A stretch of 49,264 bases of DNA from Acinetobacter sp. (GTDB taxonomy: Bacteria; Pseudomonadota; Gammaproteobacteria; Pseudomonadales; Moraxellaceae). The stretch is taken from positions 1-49,264 of the forward strand of contig SSHE01000006.1 of assembly GCA_008017315.1 (NCBI GenBank). The letters run 5' to 3'. Positions 21,930-32,619 of this stretch are shown here, piece by piece (within the stretch, counting starts at the first letter, position 1; the number at the start of each line of letters is the position of its first letter). The notes under the pieces are model-generated. The model saw nothing but the letters and a program-made list of their open reading frames with translations. It was not told where the DNA came from and did not search any database. The position numbers and the translations under genes are program-made.

Positions 21930-24737
21930 ATGAACGTCCTCAACACAACCCCTGGTGCAATACGTGTCATCAAACGCACAGGCGATGTTGCCGAATTTAA
22001 TGCAGAAAAAATTTCTGTTGCCATCGGCAAAGCATTCCTCGCTGTTGAAGGTGGGCAAAGTCATGATTCCAGCCGTATTCATGATCGCATCGCCGAATTG
22101 ACTGAAATGGTACTCAATACCTTTACACGACGTTTGCCTTCAGGTGGTACCATCCATATCGAAGAAATTCAAGATCAAGTTGAGCTGGCACTGATGCGTA
22201 CAGGTGAGCAAAAAGTCGCCCGTGCTTATGTGATTTATCGGGAAAAACGGGCAGCCGAACGTGAAGCCAACAACGAACATCACCACCCAACATTACAAAT
22301 TACCGATACACAGGGTAAACTCAAGCCACTAGATTTAACGGCATTACGCCAAAAAATCAGCAATGCCAGTAAAAATCTGGATAATATTGATATTGAAGCC
22401 ATTTTAGATGAAACCGTCAAAAACCTTTATAATGGCGTAAAAGAATCTGATATTGCCACCACCATGATGATGGCAACGCGTACACGCATCGAACATGAAC
22501 CCAACTATAGCTACGTCACCGCACGCCTATTGTGTGATGAACTGGTGGCAGACGGTCTCAACTTCCTCGGTTTGGCAAGTGATACTTTGGAAAATACCGC
22601 ATTGGCAACTTTTTTACACAAAGGCGTTGAATGCGATTTATTAGACCCAGAGTTGTTAAAATTTGATTTGGTGAAACTTGCTGCTGCCATTCAACCTGAA
22701 CGCTCCAATCAATTCACTTATTTAGGCTTACAGACATTATTTGACCGCTATTTCATTCATAAAGATGGGGTACGCTTTGAATTACCACAATTATTCTTTA
22801 TGCGTGTTGCCATGGGGCTGGCGGTGCAGGAAGAACATCGTGAAGAGCGTGCGATTGAGTTTTATAACTTATTATCCAGTTTTGATTATATGGCTTCTAC
22901 GCCAACCTTGTTCAACGCAGGTACGTTACGCCCACAACTTTCAAGCTGCTATTTAACCACTGTACCTGATGATTTATTTGGCATTTATGGGGCAATCCGT
23001 GACAATGCCATGTTATCGAAATGGGCTGGCGGTTTAGGCAATGACTGGACTCCTGTACGTGCCTTAAATTCCTATATCAAAGGTACAAACGGCAAATCGC
23101 AAGGCGTTGTCCCTTTCCTTAAAGTGGTGAATGATACGGCTGTGGCAGTCAATCAAGGCGGTAAGCGTAAAGGTGCAGTCTGTGCCTACTTGGAAACTTG
23201 GCATTTAGATGTCGAGGAATTTTTAGAATTACGTAAAAATACAGGCGATGACCGTCGCCGTACCCATGACATGAATACCGCCAACTGGGTGCCTGATTTA
23301 TTTATGCAACGGGTACTAGAAAATGCCGACTGGACATTATTTAGTCCATCAGATGCTCCAGATTTGCATGATTTAACGGGCTTAGCTTTTGCTGAGCGTT
23401 ATACCCATTACGAAGCACTCGCAGCCAAAAAAGAAATCTTGCATAAAACGGTAAAAGCACAAGACTTGTGGCGTAAAATGCTTTCTATGCTGTTTGAAAC
23501 AGGTCATCCATGGATTACCTTTAAAGATGTGTGTAATTTACGTTCACCACAACAACATGTCGGCGTGGTGCATTCTTCCAATTTATGTACCGAAATTACT
23601 TTAAATACCAGTGCCGATGAAATTGCGGTCTGTAACTTAGGTTCAATCAACCTGGTACAACATATTCGCAATGGCAAACTAGATGATAAAAAGCTACAAC
23701 GTACCATTAAAACAGCGGTACGTATGCTCGATAACGTCATTGATATCAACTATTATGCCGTACCACAAGCACGCAATTCCAACCTAAGACACCGCCCTGT
23801 CGGTATGGGAATTATGGGCTTCCAAGATGCGTTATATGAATTGAATATCGCTTATGGCTCACAACAAGCCGTTGATTTTGCCGACAACTCCATGGAAATC
23901 ATTAGCTATTATGCCATTCAGACTTCAAGTGACTTAGCGGTGGAACGTGGTAGCTATGATACCTTCAAAGGTTCACTCTGGGATCAGGGAATTTTACCTA
24001 TTGATTCACTGGAAAATGTCGCCAAAACTCGTCCTCAAGGCATGTTTGACGTTGATCGTTCGACCACACTGGATTGGGACAGCTTACGTGCCAAAGTGCA
24101 ACAAGATGGGATGCGTAATTCCAATGTGATGGCGATTGCACCAACAGCTACTATTTCTAATATTTGTGGTGTATCACAATCTATTGAGCCAACTTTCCAA
24201 AATTTATATGTAAAATCAAATCTTTCTGGTGAATTTACCGTGATTAACCCATACCTTGTACGTGCCTTAAAAGCACGTGGTTTATGGGATGTGGTGATGG
24301 TCAATGATCTCAAACACTACGAAGGTTCGGTACAAAAAATTGCTCGTATTCCAGACGAATTAAAAGCGATTTTTGCCACAGCCTTTGAAGTTGAACCTCG
24401 TTGGATTGTGGATGCAGCCAGCCGCCGTCAAAAATGGATCGATCAAGCCCAATCCCTCAATCTGTATATTGCAGGGGCAAACGGCAAAAAACTGGATATT
24501 ACCTATAAAATGGCGTGGTTACGTGGACTCAAAACCACCTACTATCTGCGTGCTTTGGGTGCAACTTCGGCGGAAAAATCTACCATTAATACAGGTGCAT
24601 TAAATGCAGTAAAACCTGTTGCAGTCGCAGCCGCTGAAATACAAACCGAAATGGCAAAAGATGATGGTTTCCAAAATGCTGCCCCTGTCCCACAGGCATG
24701 TAGCATCGACAATCCCGATTGTGAAGCGTGTCAATAA
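21930..24737 (+). CDS. nrdA: Class Ia ribonucleoside-diphosphate reductase alpha subunit
   Basis: ATG at 21930 (MNVLNTTPGAIRVIKRTG); ATP-cone, catalytic core, C-terminal CEACQ. Confidence 0.97.
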   Translation: MNVLNTTPGAIRVIKRTGDVAEFNAEKISVAIGKAFLAVEGGQSHDSSRIHDRIAELTEMVLNTFTRRLPSGGTIHIEEIQDQVELALMRTGEQKVARAYVIYREKRAAEREANNEHHHPTLQITDTQGKLKPLDLTALRQKISNASKNLDNIDIEAILDETVKNLYNGVKESDIATTMMMATRTRIEHEPNYSYVTARLLCDELVADGLNFLGLASDTLENTALATFLHKGVECDLLDPELLKFDLVKLAAAIQPERSNQFTYLGLQTLFDRYFIHKDGVRFELPQLFFMRVAMGLAVQEEHREERAIEFYNLLSSFDYMASTPTLFNAGTLRPQLSSCYLTTVPDDLFGIYGAIRDNAMLSKWAGGLGNDWTPVRALNSYIKGTNGKSQGVVPFLKVVNDTAVAVNQGGKRKGAVCAYLETWHLDVEEFLELRKNTGDDRRRTHDMNTANWVPDLFMQRVLENADWTLFSPSDAPDLHDLTGLAFAERYTHYEALAAKKEILHKTVKAQDLWRKMLSMLFETGHPWITFKDVCNLRSPQQHVGVVHSSNLCTEITLNTSADEIAVCNLGSINLVQHIRNGKLDDKKLQRTIKTAVRMLDNVIDINYYAVPQARNSNLRHRPVGMGIMGFQDALYELNIAYGSQQAVDFADNSMEIISYYAIQTSSDLAVERGSYDTFKGSLWDQGILPIDSLENVAKTRPQGMFDVDRSTTLDWDSLRAKVQQDGMRNSNVMAIAPTATISNICGVSQSIEPTFQNLYVKSNLSGEFTVINPYLVRALKARGLWDVVMVNDLKHYEGSVQKIARIPDELKAIFATAFEVEPRWIVDAASRRQKWIDQAQSLNLYIAGANGKKLDITYKMAWLRGLKTTYYLRALGATSAEKSTINTGALNAVKPVAVAAAEIQTEMAKDDGFQNAAPVPQACSIDNPDCEACQ

Positions 24738-24769
24738 CCACACAAATGAAAAAATAGCGAGTAATATAT

Positions 24770-26056
24770 ATGACGATTTTAAGCTGGGACGATTTAGAAG
24801 ATGAACCGCAAGAATCCCCTACACAAACACCGCAGTCTAACACCATCGACACGACGCAAACGACTACTACACAAGTGGTATCTGATTCACAACCAGCAGC
24901 GTCGAGCATGGTTACTGCTACACCCCATTCACCAGCAACAACTGGAAATGCAACTGATTCCACCAATCCGTTGGCTAGAGCCTCAGAATCCCTAAAACAG
25001 CTAGATATCAAAGCAGGCTTAGAAGAGCTAGAAATGGGAGCTGGACGGGTTGAAGTGGACGATAAAGCCATGATTAATTGCCGTGCTGACCTCAATCAGC
25101 TTGTACCATTCAAATATGAATGGGCATGGCAAAAATACCTTGACGGATGTGCCAATCACTGGATGCCACAAGAAGTTAATATGAATGCCGATATTGCACT
25201 GTGGAAATCCGAAGATGGTTTGACCGATGATGAACGCATCATCATCAAACGCTCATTGGGTTTCTTCTCTACTGCCGATTCCTTGGTCGCAAACAATTTA
25301 GTTTTGGCTATCTATCGCTTGATTACCAATCCTGAATGCCGTCAATATATCTTGCGTCAAGCCTTTGAAGAAGCCATTCATACCCATGCCTATCAATATT
25401 GTATTGAATCATTAAGCATGGATGAGGGTGAAATCTTTAATATGTATCGTGAAATCCCATCGGTTGCTCGCAAAGCTACTTGGGGCTTAAAATATACCCA
25501 ATCTTTAAGTGACCCGAAATTCACCACAGGGACAACCGAAACTGACCAACAACTTTTGCGTAACCTGATTGCATTCTACTGTGTGCTTGAGGGTATTTTC
25601 TTCTATTGTGGCTTTACCCAAATTCTCAGCATGGGTCGTCGTAATAAAATGAATGGCGTTGCAGAGCAATTCCAGTACATCCTGCGTGATGAATCTATGC
25701 ACGTCAATTTTGGGATTGATATGATTAATCAAATCAAAATTGAAAATCCACACCTTTGGGATAAAGCATTTCAAGATGAAGTGATTCAAATGATTCTTGA
25801 GGGTACGATGCTCGAAATTGAATACGCACGAGATACCATGCCACGTGGGGTACTGGGGATGAATGCAGCGATGATGGAAGAGTATTTAAAATTCATCGCC
25901 AACCGTCGCTTGGCTCAACTTGGCTTACCTGAGCAATATAAAGGCGTGAATAATCCATTCCAGTGGATGTCGGAAATGATGGATTTGCGTAAAGAAAAGA
26001 ACTTCTTTGAAACACGAGTGACGGATTATCAGACTGGTGGGGCATTAAGCTGGTAA
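24770..26056 (+). CDS. nrdB: Class Ia ribonucleoside-diphosphate reductase beta subunit
   Basis: 428 aa; ferritin-like [29 protein letters not shown]. Confidence 0.97.
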   Translation: MTILSWDDLEDEPQESPTQTPQSNTIDTTQTTTTQVVSDSQPAASSMVTATPHSPATTGNATDSTNPLARASESLKQLDIKAGLEELEMGAGRVEVDDKAMINCRADLNQLVPFKYEWAWQKYLDGCANHWMPQEVNMNADIALWKSEDGLTDDERIIIKRSLGFFSTADSLVANNLVLAIYRLITNPECRQYILRQAFEEAIHTHAYQYCIESLSMDEGEIFNMYREIPSVARKATWGLKYTQSLSDPKFTTGTTETDQQLLRNLIAFYCVLEGIFFYCGFTQILSMGRRNKMNGVAEQFQYILRDESMHVNFGIDMINQIKIENPHLWDKAFQDEVIQMILEGTMLEIEYARDTMPRGVLGMNAAMMEEYLKFIANRRLAQLGLPEQYKGVNNPFQWMSEMMDLRKEKNFFETRVTDYQTGGALSW

Positions 26057-26242
26057 GATCATTCATCATAAAATGATACATTCGTTATCTTGAACCATCA
26101 TCACCATTGACTTGATAAGTACGTGGTGATTTGGGCTTGATGACAAGATTTAATGGATTAGACCTCTTGCAAAACCCCATTGTTATTGCATACGTCCACA
26201 CAACTTTATACACGTTTATCCACCTTACAATACCCTTGCATT

Positions 26243-27031
26243 ATGACTAAACAATTCGCTGTTGTTGGCAATCCGATTGCCCATTCTCGTTCGCCCGAAC
26301 TGCATCATGCCTTTGCCAAAAAAACAGGGATAGATTTAAACTATACAAAAATCCTCGCCCCCTTAGATGACTTCAAGCAAACCGTTCAAGATTTTTTTGC
26401 AGCTGGCGGTAGCGGTCTAAATATTACCGTACCGTTTAAAGAACAGGCTTTTGCAATGTGTGACCAACTCACCGAACGTGCCACAATCGCCAAAGCCGTC
26501 AATACCTTATGGATGCAAGATGGTCAATTGTATGGTGATAATACCGATGGTCAGGGTTTGGTCGCTGCTATTCAAGCCTTGGATTGGCATCTACAAGACA
26601 GCCGCATTTTAATTTTGGGGGCTGGTGGGGCAACTCGTGGGGTCATCTATCCACTGGTACAGGCAGGAGCGAAACACATCACCATTGCCAATCGCACATA
26701 CAGTAAAGCCGAACAATTGATTCAGGATCTACAATCCTCTACCCCATCGTGCCAATTAACAGCAATTTCACTTGAACAGCTTGCAGGTGAGTTTGACATC
26801 ATGATCAATGCCACTTCCGCCAGCTTATCAGGAGATGCTGTAATTTTACCTCCAACTTTGACCTTTAAATATGCTTATGAAATGGCGTATGGCAAGCCCT
26901 CTCATTTTTTAGATGAAGCAAAACAACGCAATGTCGCCTATAGCGATGGTTATGGCATGTTGGTTGGACAGGCAATAGAGGCATTTTATCTATGGAATGG
27001 CAAACGTCCAGCACTCAAAGATTTTCTATAA
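26243..27031 (+). CDS. aroE: Shikimate dehydrogenase (NADP+)
   Basis: MTKQFAVVGNPIAHSRSPELHHAFA; NITVPFKEQAF; ILGAGGATRGVIYPL. Confidence 0.96.
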   Translation: MTKQFAVVGNPIAHSRSPELHHAFAKKTGIDLNYTKILAPLDDFKQTVQDFFAAGGSGLNITVPFKEQAFAMCDQLTERATIAKAVNTLWMQDGQLYGDNTDGQGLVAAIQALDWHLQDSRILILGAGGATRGVIYPLVQAGAKHITIANRTYSKAEQLIQDLQSSTPSCQLTAISLEQLAGEFDIMINATSASLSGDAVILPPTLTFKYAYEMAYGKPSHFLDEAKQRNVAYSDGYGMLVGQAIEAFYLWNGKRPALKDFL

Positions 27032-27066
27032 AAAAATCGCCCATTCTTCTATATGGGCGATGTTTT
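27031..27066. terminator. Bidirectional rho-independent terminator between aroE and the converging split lipoprotein gene
   Basis: AAAAAATCGCCCAT-tcttctat-ATGGGCGATGTTTTT; 9-bp perfect stem flanked by A and T tracts. Confidence 0.85.
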
Positions 27067-27088
27067 TACTGCAATCCTGCGGTACGAT

Positions 27089-29295
27089 TTATTGAATAAA
27101 CAATTGATACACTTGTGTATAACTCGTTTCATTAAACCAGTATCTCTCCTCTGTATCGAATCGCTTCAATTTGTCCGTATTGATCTTTTGCGTTTTCAGA
27201 TCATCAATTGCAAGGTCAGCTAATACTTTGACATACTCCAGAAAACGCTGGTCAAATTTGACATTTTTCTGCCCTGTTTCACGTTTTTCATTTTCTGTTT
27301 CCAGATACAGGTACAATGCCGCAAAAATTTGTGCATCCGTTTTGCCTTGTTTGCGTAATTGCTGAAATTGCTGTGCCAATTTTTTATGCGTTTGCTGTGT
27401 CGATAAAATATCCCAAACACTGTCGGCAATACTTTCATCATAGTAATACCATTCATCAGGTGATTGATCATATTCTGCTTTTTCTTTGGCAGTCAGTGGT
27501 AACCCATGTTCATCTGCATAATAAATCGCTGTCCAGCGTGCTGTATCGTTTAAATCCTTCAAATCAAATTCGCTTTCTTCAACATCTTCACCCTCAAGTA
27601 AATACGCATAACGATACAAAGTGGCATACGCATCGAGGAATTTGACATTTTGCTGCGTCAAGCTTTCAGCAATTTTTTCATAACGCTGGGTTTTGCTCCA
27701 CGATTGACTCTCTGTTTTGCTGCTCACGTCTGGCTCATCACGGGTGAGTTCATCCCATGCGTTACCAAGGCTCAAAATCGCATTTTCATTGGACGCTTGC
27801 TTAAAAGATACCGCATTTTTCAATTGCTGCTGGTCGATTTTTGCCGAACCATAACTATGAAAATTCACTGTGCCTAGCACTGTCATATTTTTAATGCCCA
27901 AGTCAGCAAAATCACCGATTTTAAAATTCATTTCCGAACGTACCAAACGTCCTTTAGCATCGAGTACAAGGTCGTTATAAAATGAACTCTGCTCAAAAAG
28001 TGCAATATCTTTAAAGGATTCGCTTGCAGCTTTTACCAGTTGTGCATACGCCTCAGGCTGCTGGGCAACAATTTTTTGCATCTGTTCAGCCATCACCAAT
28101 CGGTCGGTTTGATAGGCTGCAAATTTATTCAAAATTTCATCTTGCTGTTTTTGTAATGCTTGACTTGCAATAAGGTTGTCTTCTATCTCTTTTAGATAAT
28201 CTGCTGTTTCTACATCACCAGATTCCGCATCCTGTTCTTCTGTGCATAAGCATCTGTTTCGTCTTCAGAATAGGCTGGTTCAAAGGCTTTCATCGCTGTG
28301 TAATAACGTTCAAGTGCAGCATCCATTTTTTCTGCTGGCTGTGCCATTGTCGCATCCGCTTTTCCTGACACGCCTTCTGCTGTAAACATTTTACCCAATT
28401 GGCTCACATCACCAGCCGCCAATTGTTCCGCTTGTGGCAACACAGTTTTCAGATATTTTTTATTCACGTACAAAAACAACGATGATTGTGCCATGATTTC
28501 GCTATAATTCGCCACATACCGAATACGCTGCACACCACCTATTTGTTTGTCCTGTGCGGTCAATGACAATACCTGATACGCCTTTTCAGGGGCTAATGCG
28601 GAGTTCACCAGCATAAACTCACGAATGACTTCAAGCAAAGGTTTACTATTAAAGTTAGATTTTTTGAGCAATTCAGTATAATCAAAAACCACATATTGCC
28701 CATCATATTTCGGATCTGTCAGTAATGGTGAAATTGCCGAAATATCCGCATAGGCTTTGTTATTCCCCAAATCCAGTGCCAACGGAACAGCAATCCACCC
28801 TTGTACATTTTTGGCATGATAACCCAGTTTTGGATTTAGGCTAATTTGCCCATGTTTCAAATCCACCACCCCATCGACAGCAATATAATAACGCTCCAGA
28901 AATGCCTTAATCAGGCTATTTATTTTATCGCTTGTTGGTTTACTCCAAATACTATCGGTCTTTTTCTTGGTCGCTTCCGCAATACCTTCTTGCAACCATT
29001 GCTGCTGTATAGCTGTAAGTTGGTGTGGCTGTGCAAGCAATTGATTTAATACTTGCTGACGTTGTTGGATTTCTTGTGGTGCAATCGAGGTGTGTTGTGA
29101 TTTTTTTGCCTCATCCATTTCCATTTTAAAGGTCATTCTGCCCTCAAAGGCATAACTCTGTTTAGACATTAATTTTTCATAACCTTGATAAACCTGCTGG
29201 TTTAAAGGTAAATGCTTTGCACTTTGCATTGGGTGGCTCGCACAGCCCAACATCGCAGATGTTAAAATAGATAAAGCGAACAGTTTATATTTCAT
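27089..29295 (-). pseudogene. Large (~735 aa) lipoprotein gene split by an apparent 1-nt frameshift near 28238-28245
   Basis: 5' part (28210-29295) has lipobox SAMLGCAS. The 3' ORF (27089-28132) has only a TTG 'start', and its frame is open upstream into the 5' ORF: ...SEDETDAYA(Q/H)-EEQDAESGDVETADYLKEIEDNLIASQALQKQQDEILNKFAAYQTDRL... Confidence 0.8.
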
Positions 29296-29501
29296 TGTGA
29301 TTACTCTAATTCAAAAATTATCCGTGCTCAAATGAGCAAAAGCGTGCTTAGTGTACTCGAATTTATCTACTTTTCTAGCATCCAATTCGCCTTTCTGACA
29401 TTTTTTTAGTTACAAGTTATCAATGTCATTTTACGCCAAATATGAATAATAAAATGGTAAATTCTTCTATTGAATATTGACCTAAAATACTGGAAATCAC
29501 T

Positions 29502-31322
29502 ATGCCAACTTATAAAGCCCCCTTACGTGATGTTCGCTTCTTGATGAATGAAGTGTTTGACTATCCTGCCCACTTTAAAACACTGTCAAATGGCGAACTT
29601 GCCGACCCTGATACTGTCGATATGATTCTTGACGGTGCTGCAGATTTTTGTGAAAATGTCCTTGCACCGCTGAACCAATCTGGTGATGACGAAGGCTGTA
29701 CTTTTGACAATGGTGATGTCAAAACACCAAAAGGCTTTAAAGAAGCATATGACCAATTTATTCAAGGTGGCTGGCAAGGTCTGTCATATCCTGAAGAGTT
29801 TGGTGGTCAAAACTTACCGCAATCGTTGAACTTGATCAAAGCTGAGATGATGGGTACAGCAAACTGGTCATTCCAAATGTATCCAGGTTTAAGTATTGGC
29901 TGTATGAATACCATTTTGCAGTTCGGTACTGAAGAGCAAAAGAATACCTATATGCCACACCTCGTTGCAGGAACGTGGTCAGGTACAATGTGCTTAACTG
30001 AGCCACAATGTGGTACAGACTTAGGTCAAGTCAAAACTAAAGCTGAACCAAATGCTGACGGTAGTTACAACATTTCAGGCACAAAGATCTTCATCTCTGC
30101 GGGTGAACATGATCTAACTGAAAACATTATCCATATCGTACTTGCGCGTCTACCTGATGCACCTGCGGGTACACGTGGTATTTCATTATTTATCGTTCCA
30201 AAATTCATGCCGACTGCTGACGGCGGTATTGGTGAGCGTAATCCTGTGACTTGTGGTTCGATTGAGCACAAGATGGGGATTCGTGCTTCTGCAACTGCGG
30301 TGCTTAACTTTGAAGAAGCAACAGGTTATTTAATTGGTGAAGTAAACAAAGGCTTACATGCCATGTTTACCTTCATGAACACTGCTCGTATTGGCACAGC
30401 GATTCAAGGTGTTTCTCACGCGGAACTTTCATTCCAAGGTGCATTACCGTATGCCAAAGACCGTATGTCTATGCGTGCTTTGTCTGGTAAAAAAGAGCCT
30501 GAAAAAGTTGCAGATGCAATCATTCACCATGCCGATGTTCGTCGTATGCTTTTAACCCAAAAAGCAATCGCCGAAGGCGGTCGTTCTATGATTTATTATG
30601 CGGCACAACTTGCTGATAAAATGACCGATGCGTTAATGGCAGGTGATGACGCAAAATATGAAGAATATGACGACAAACTTGGCTTCTACACGCCGATTTT
30701 GAAAGGCTTCTTAACCGAAATGGGTCTTGAAGCAGCCAATCATGGTATGCAAGTGTACGGTGGTCACGGTTATATCAAAGAATGGGGCATGGAACAAATC
30801 GTTCGTGATGCTCGCATCTCTACCTTATACGAAGGTACAACTGGAATTCAAGCCCTTGACTTGTTAGGTCGTAAAGTTCTACTGTCTTCTAAAGGTAAAG
30901 TGGTTGCTAGCTACACGACGGAAATTTTGAAATTCTGTGGACAACATGCACGTAACAAATACATGCGTCGTTTCATCTGGGATTTAACCAAAGTCTGCAC
31001 ACAATGGGGTATCCTCACCACACGTATCATGCTCACCGCTCGTAAAGACCGTGACATCGTTTCAAGTGCTGCAGTAGATTACTTGATGTTCTCAGGCTAT
31101 GCGATGATGGCATACTTCTGGGCACAACAAGCCGCAGTTGCTTCTGAAAAACTTGAAAAAGGCGGTAAAGAAGAAGCTGATTTCTATAAAGCCAAAATCA
31201 AAGTGGCTGATTTCTACTTCGACCGTTTATTACCACGTGCACAAGGTCATGCCGAAGCAATGGTGAATCCATCTCGTGGCTTAACCAGCTTAAAAGCAGA
31301 ACACTTTAGCTTTGATTACTAA
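29502..31322 (+). CDS. Acyl-CoA dehydrogenase
   Basis: 606 aa; MCLTEPQCGTDLGQVKTKA, YGGHGYIKEWGMEQIVRDARISTLYEGTTGIQALDLLGRK. Confidence 0.95.
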   Translation: MPTYKAPLRDVRFLMNEVFDYPAHFKTLSNGELADPDTVDMILDGAADFCENVLAPLNQSGDDEGCTFDNGDVKTPKGFKEAYDQFIQGGWQGLSYPEEFGGQNLPQSLNLIKAEMMGTANWSFQMYPGLSIGCMNTILQFGTEEQKNTYMPHLVAGTWSGTMCLTEPQCGTDLGQVKTKAEPNADGSYNISGTKIFISAGEHDLTENIIHIVLARLPDAPAGTRGISLFIVPKFMPTADGGIGERNPVTCGSIEHKMGIRASATAVLNFEEATGYLIGEVNKGLHAMFTFMNTARIGTAIQGVSHAELSFQGALPYAKDRMSMRALSGKKEPEKVADAIIHHADVRRMLLTQKAIAEGGRSMIYYAAQLADKMTDALMAGDDAKYEEYDDKLGFYTPILKGFLTEMGLEAANHGMQVYGGHGYIKEWGMEQIVRDARISTLYEGTTGIQALDLLGRKVLLSSKGKVVASYTTEILKFCGQHARNKYMRRFIWDLTKVCTQWGILTTRIMLTARKDRDIVSSAAVDYLMFSGYAMMAYFWAQQAAVASEKLEKGGKEEADFYKAKIKVADFYFDRLLPRAQGHAEAMVNPSRGLTSLKAEHFSFDY

Positions 31323-31349
31323 TCACTAAAGTTGTCCCAAAATCAAAAA

Positions 31350-31380
31350 CCTCTATTGTTTCGGCAATAGAGGTTTTTTA
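31350..31380 (+). terminator. Rho-independent terminator of the acyl-CoA dehydrogenase gene
   Basis: CCTCTATTG-TTTCGG-CAATAGAGG-TTTTTT, perfect 9-bp stem. Confidence 0.92.
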
Positions 31381-31409
31381 ACAACGCAATACCATCCATC
31401 TTTTGGACA

Positions 31410-31429
31410 CTCCCCCTGACAAGGGGAGG
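31410..31429. repeat. Short palindrome between the acyl-CoA dehydrogenase gene and leuB
   Basis: CTCCCC-CTGACAA-GGGGAG; REP-like CCTCCCCTTGTCAGGGGGAG without a T tract. Confidence 0.45.
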
Positions 31430-31476
31430 TTGGCAAGGGTATTTTGAAACAGCGGCTTTTTATCGCACGATACAGA

Positions 31477-32556
31477 TTAAGCCAATGCAGCAACCACCGC
31501 TTGCCCCATTTCGACTGTACCTACTTTGGTCATGCCTTCCGACATAATATCACCTGTACGCAGTCCATTATCCAGCACTTGACCGACAGCATCTTCAATC
31601 GCTTTGGCAGCAGCTTCTTCACGGAACGTATAGCGTAACATCATCGCTACTGATAAAATCGTCGCCAGTGGATTGGCAATATTTTGCCCTGCAATATCGG
31701 GAGCAGAACCATGACACGGTTCGTACATGCCTTTACCATTTTCATCTAATGATGCGGACGGCAACATGCCAATTGAACCTGTCAGCATGGCGGCTTCATC
31801 CGACAAAATGTCACCAAATAAATTCCCAGTCACGATCACATCAAATTGCTTTGGATTTCTGACCAGTTGCATCGCAGCATTATCCACATACATGTGCGAC
31901 AATTGAATATTTGGATATTGTGCTTGCTGTAAATCAGTCACAGTTTGCTTCCAAAGTTCGGTGACTTCTAATACATTGGCTTTATCCACGGAACAGACTT
32001 TGCCACCACGTAAGCCAGCCATTTCAAAAGCGACTTTGGCAATACGCTTAATTTCACTTTCTGCATAAACGTCGGTGTTATAACCCTGCTTTTCGCCATT
32101 CTCCAGTTCACGAATGCCACGTGGCTGACCGAAATAAATCCCGCCTGTCAGTTCACGTACAATCAGAATATCCAAACCTGCAACAATTTCAGGTTTTAAA
32201 CTCGACGCATCGGCAAGTTGTGGGTAGAGAATCGCAGGGCGTAAATTGGCAAATAAATTCAGTTCACTACGAATTTTTAATAAACCACGTTCGGGGCGAA
32301 TCGAACGTTCGATATTATCCCATTTGTAGCCACCAACAGCTCCAAGCAAAATCGCATCGGCTTTGTTGGCTTGTTCGCTGGTCACTGCTGGATACGGTTC
32401 GCCATACACGTCAATCGCCGCACCACCAAGTAAACCCTGTTCCCATGTCAGTCCTAACTGGAATTTATCATTGACCTTAGTCAGTACTTGTTCTGCTGCA
32501 CCAACAATTTCAGGGCCAATGCCATCACCTGCCAAAATTAAAATATGTTTCGTCAT
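31477..32556 (-). CDS. leuB: 3-isopropylmalate dehydrogenase
   Basis: 359 aa; [53 protein letters not shown]. Confidence 0.97.
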   Translation of the reverse strand: MTKHILILAGDGIGPEIVGAAEQVLTKVNDKFQLGLTWEQGLLGGAAIDVYGEPYPAVTSEQANKADAILLGAVGGYKWDNIERSIRPERGLLKIRSELNLFANLRPAILYPQLADASSLKPEIVAGLDILIVRELTGGIYFGQPRGIRELENGEKQGYNTDVYAESEIKRIAKVAFEMAGLRGGKVCSVDKANVLEVTELWKQTVTDLQQAQYPNIQLSHMYVDNAAMQLVRNPKQFDVIVTGNLFGDILSDEAAMLTGSIGMLPSASLDENGKGMYEPCHGSAPDIAGQNIANPLATILSVAMMLRYTFREEAAAKAIEDAVGQVLDNGLRTGDIMSEGMTKVGTVEMGQAVVAALA

Positions 32557-32619
32557 GTTAAAATCCGATCATACAGCCTTTCGCACCTTCCATGCTCAGG
32601 CTTCAAGGTTTAGTTTAAA

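Noticed and set aside
24586-25095. 169-aa minus-strand ORF across the nrdA-nrdB junction
   Set aside because: Ser/Val/Cys-rich antisense of the low-complexity NrdB N-terminus; no independent support.
26057-26140. Possible nrdB terminator (ATCATT...AATGAT and ATCACCA...TGGTGAT)
   Set aside because: Short, long-loop inverted repeats without a T tract; insufficient to call a terminator.
27089-28132. Independent 347-aa protein starting at 28132
   Set aside because: Its start is TTG with no convincing ribosome-binding site, and the frame is open upstream; better explained as the 3' part of a frameshifted gene.
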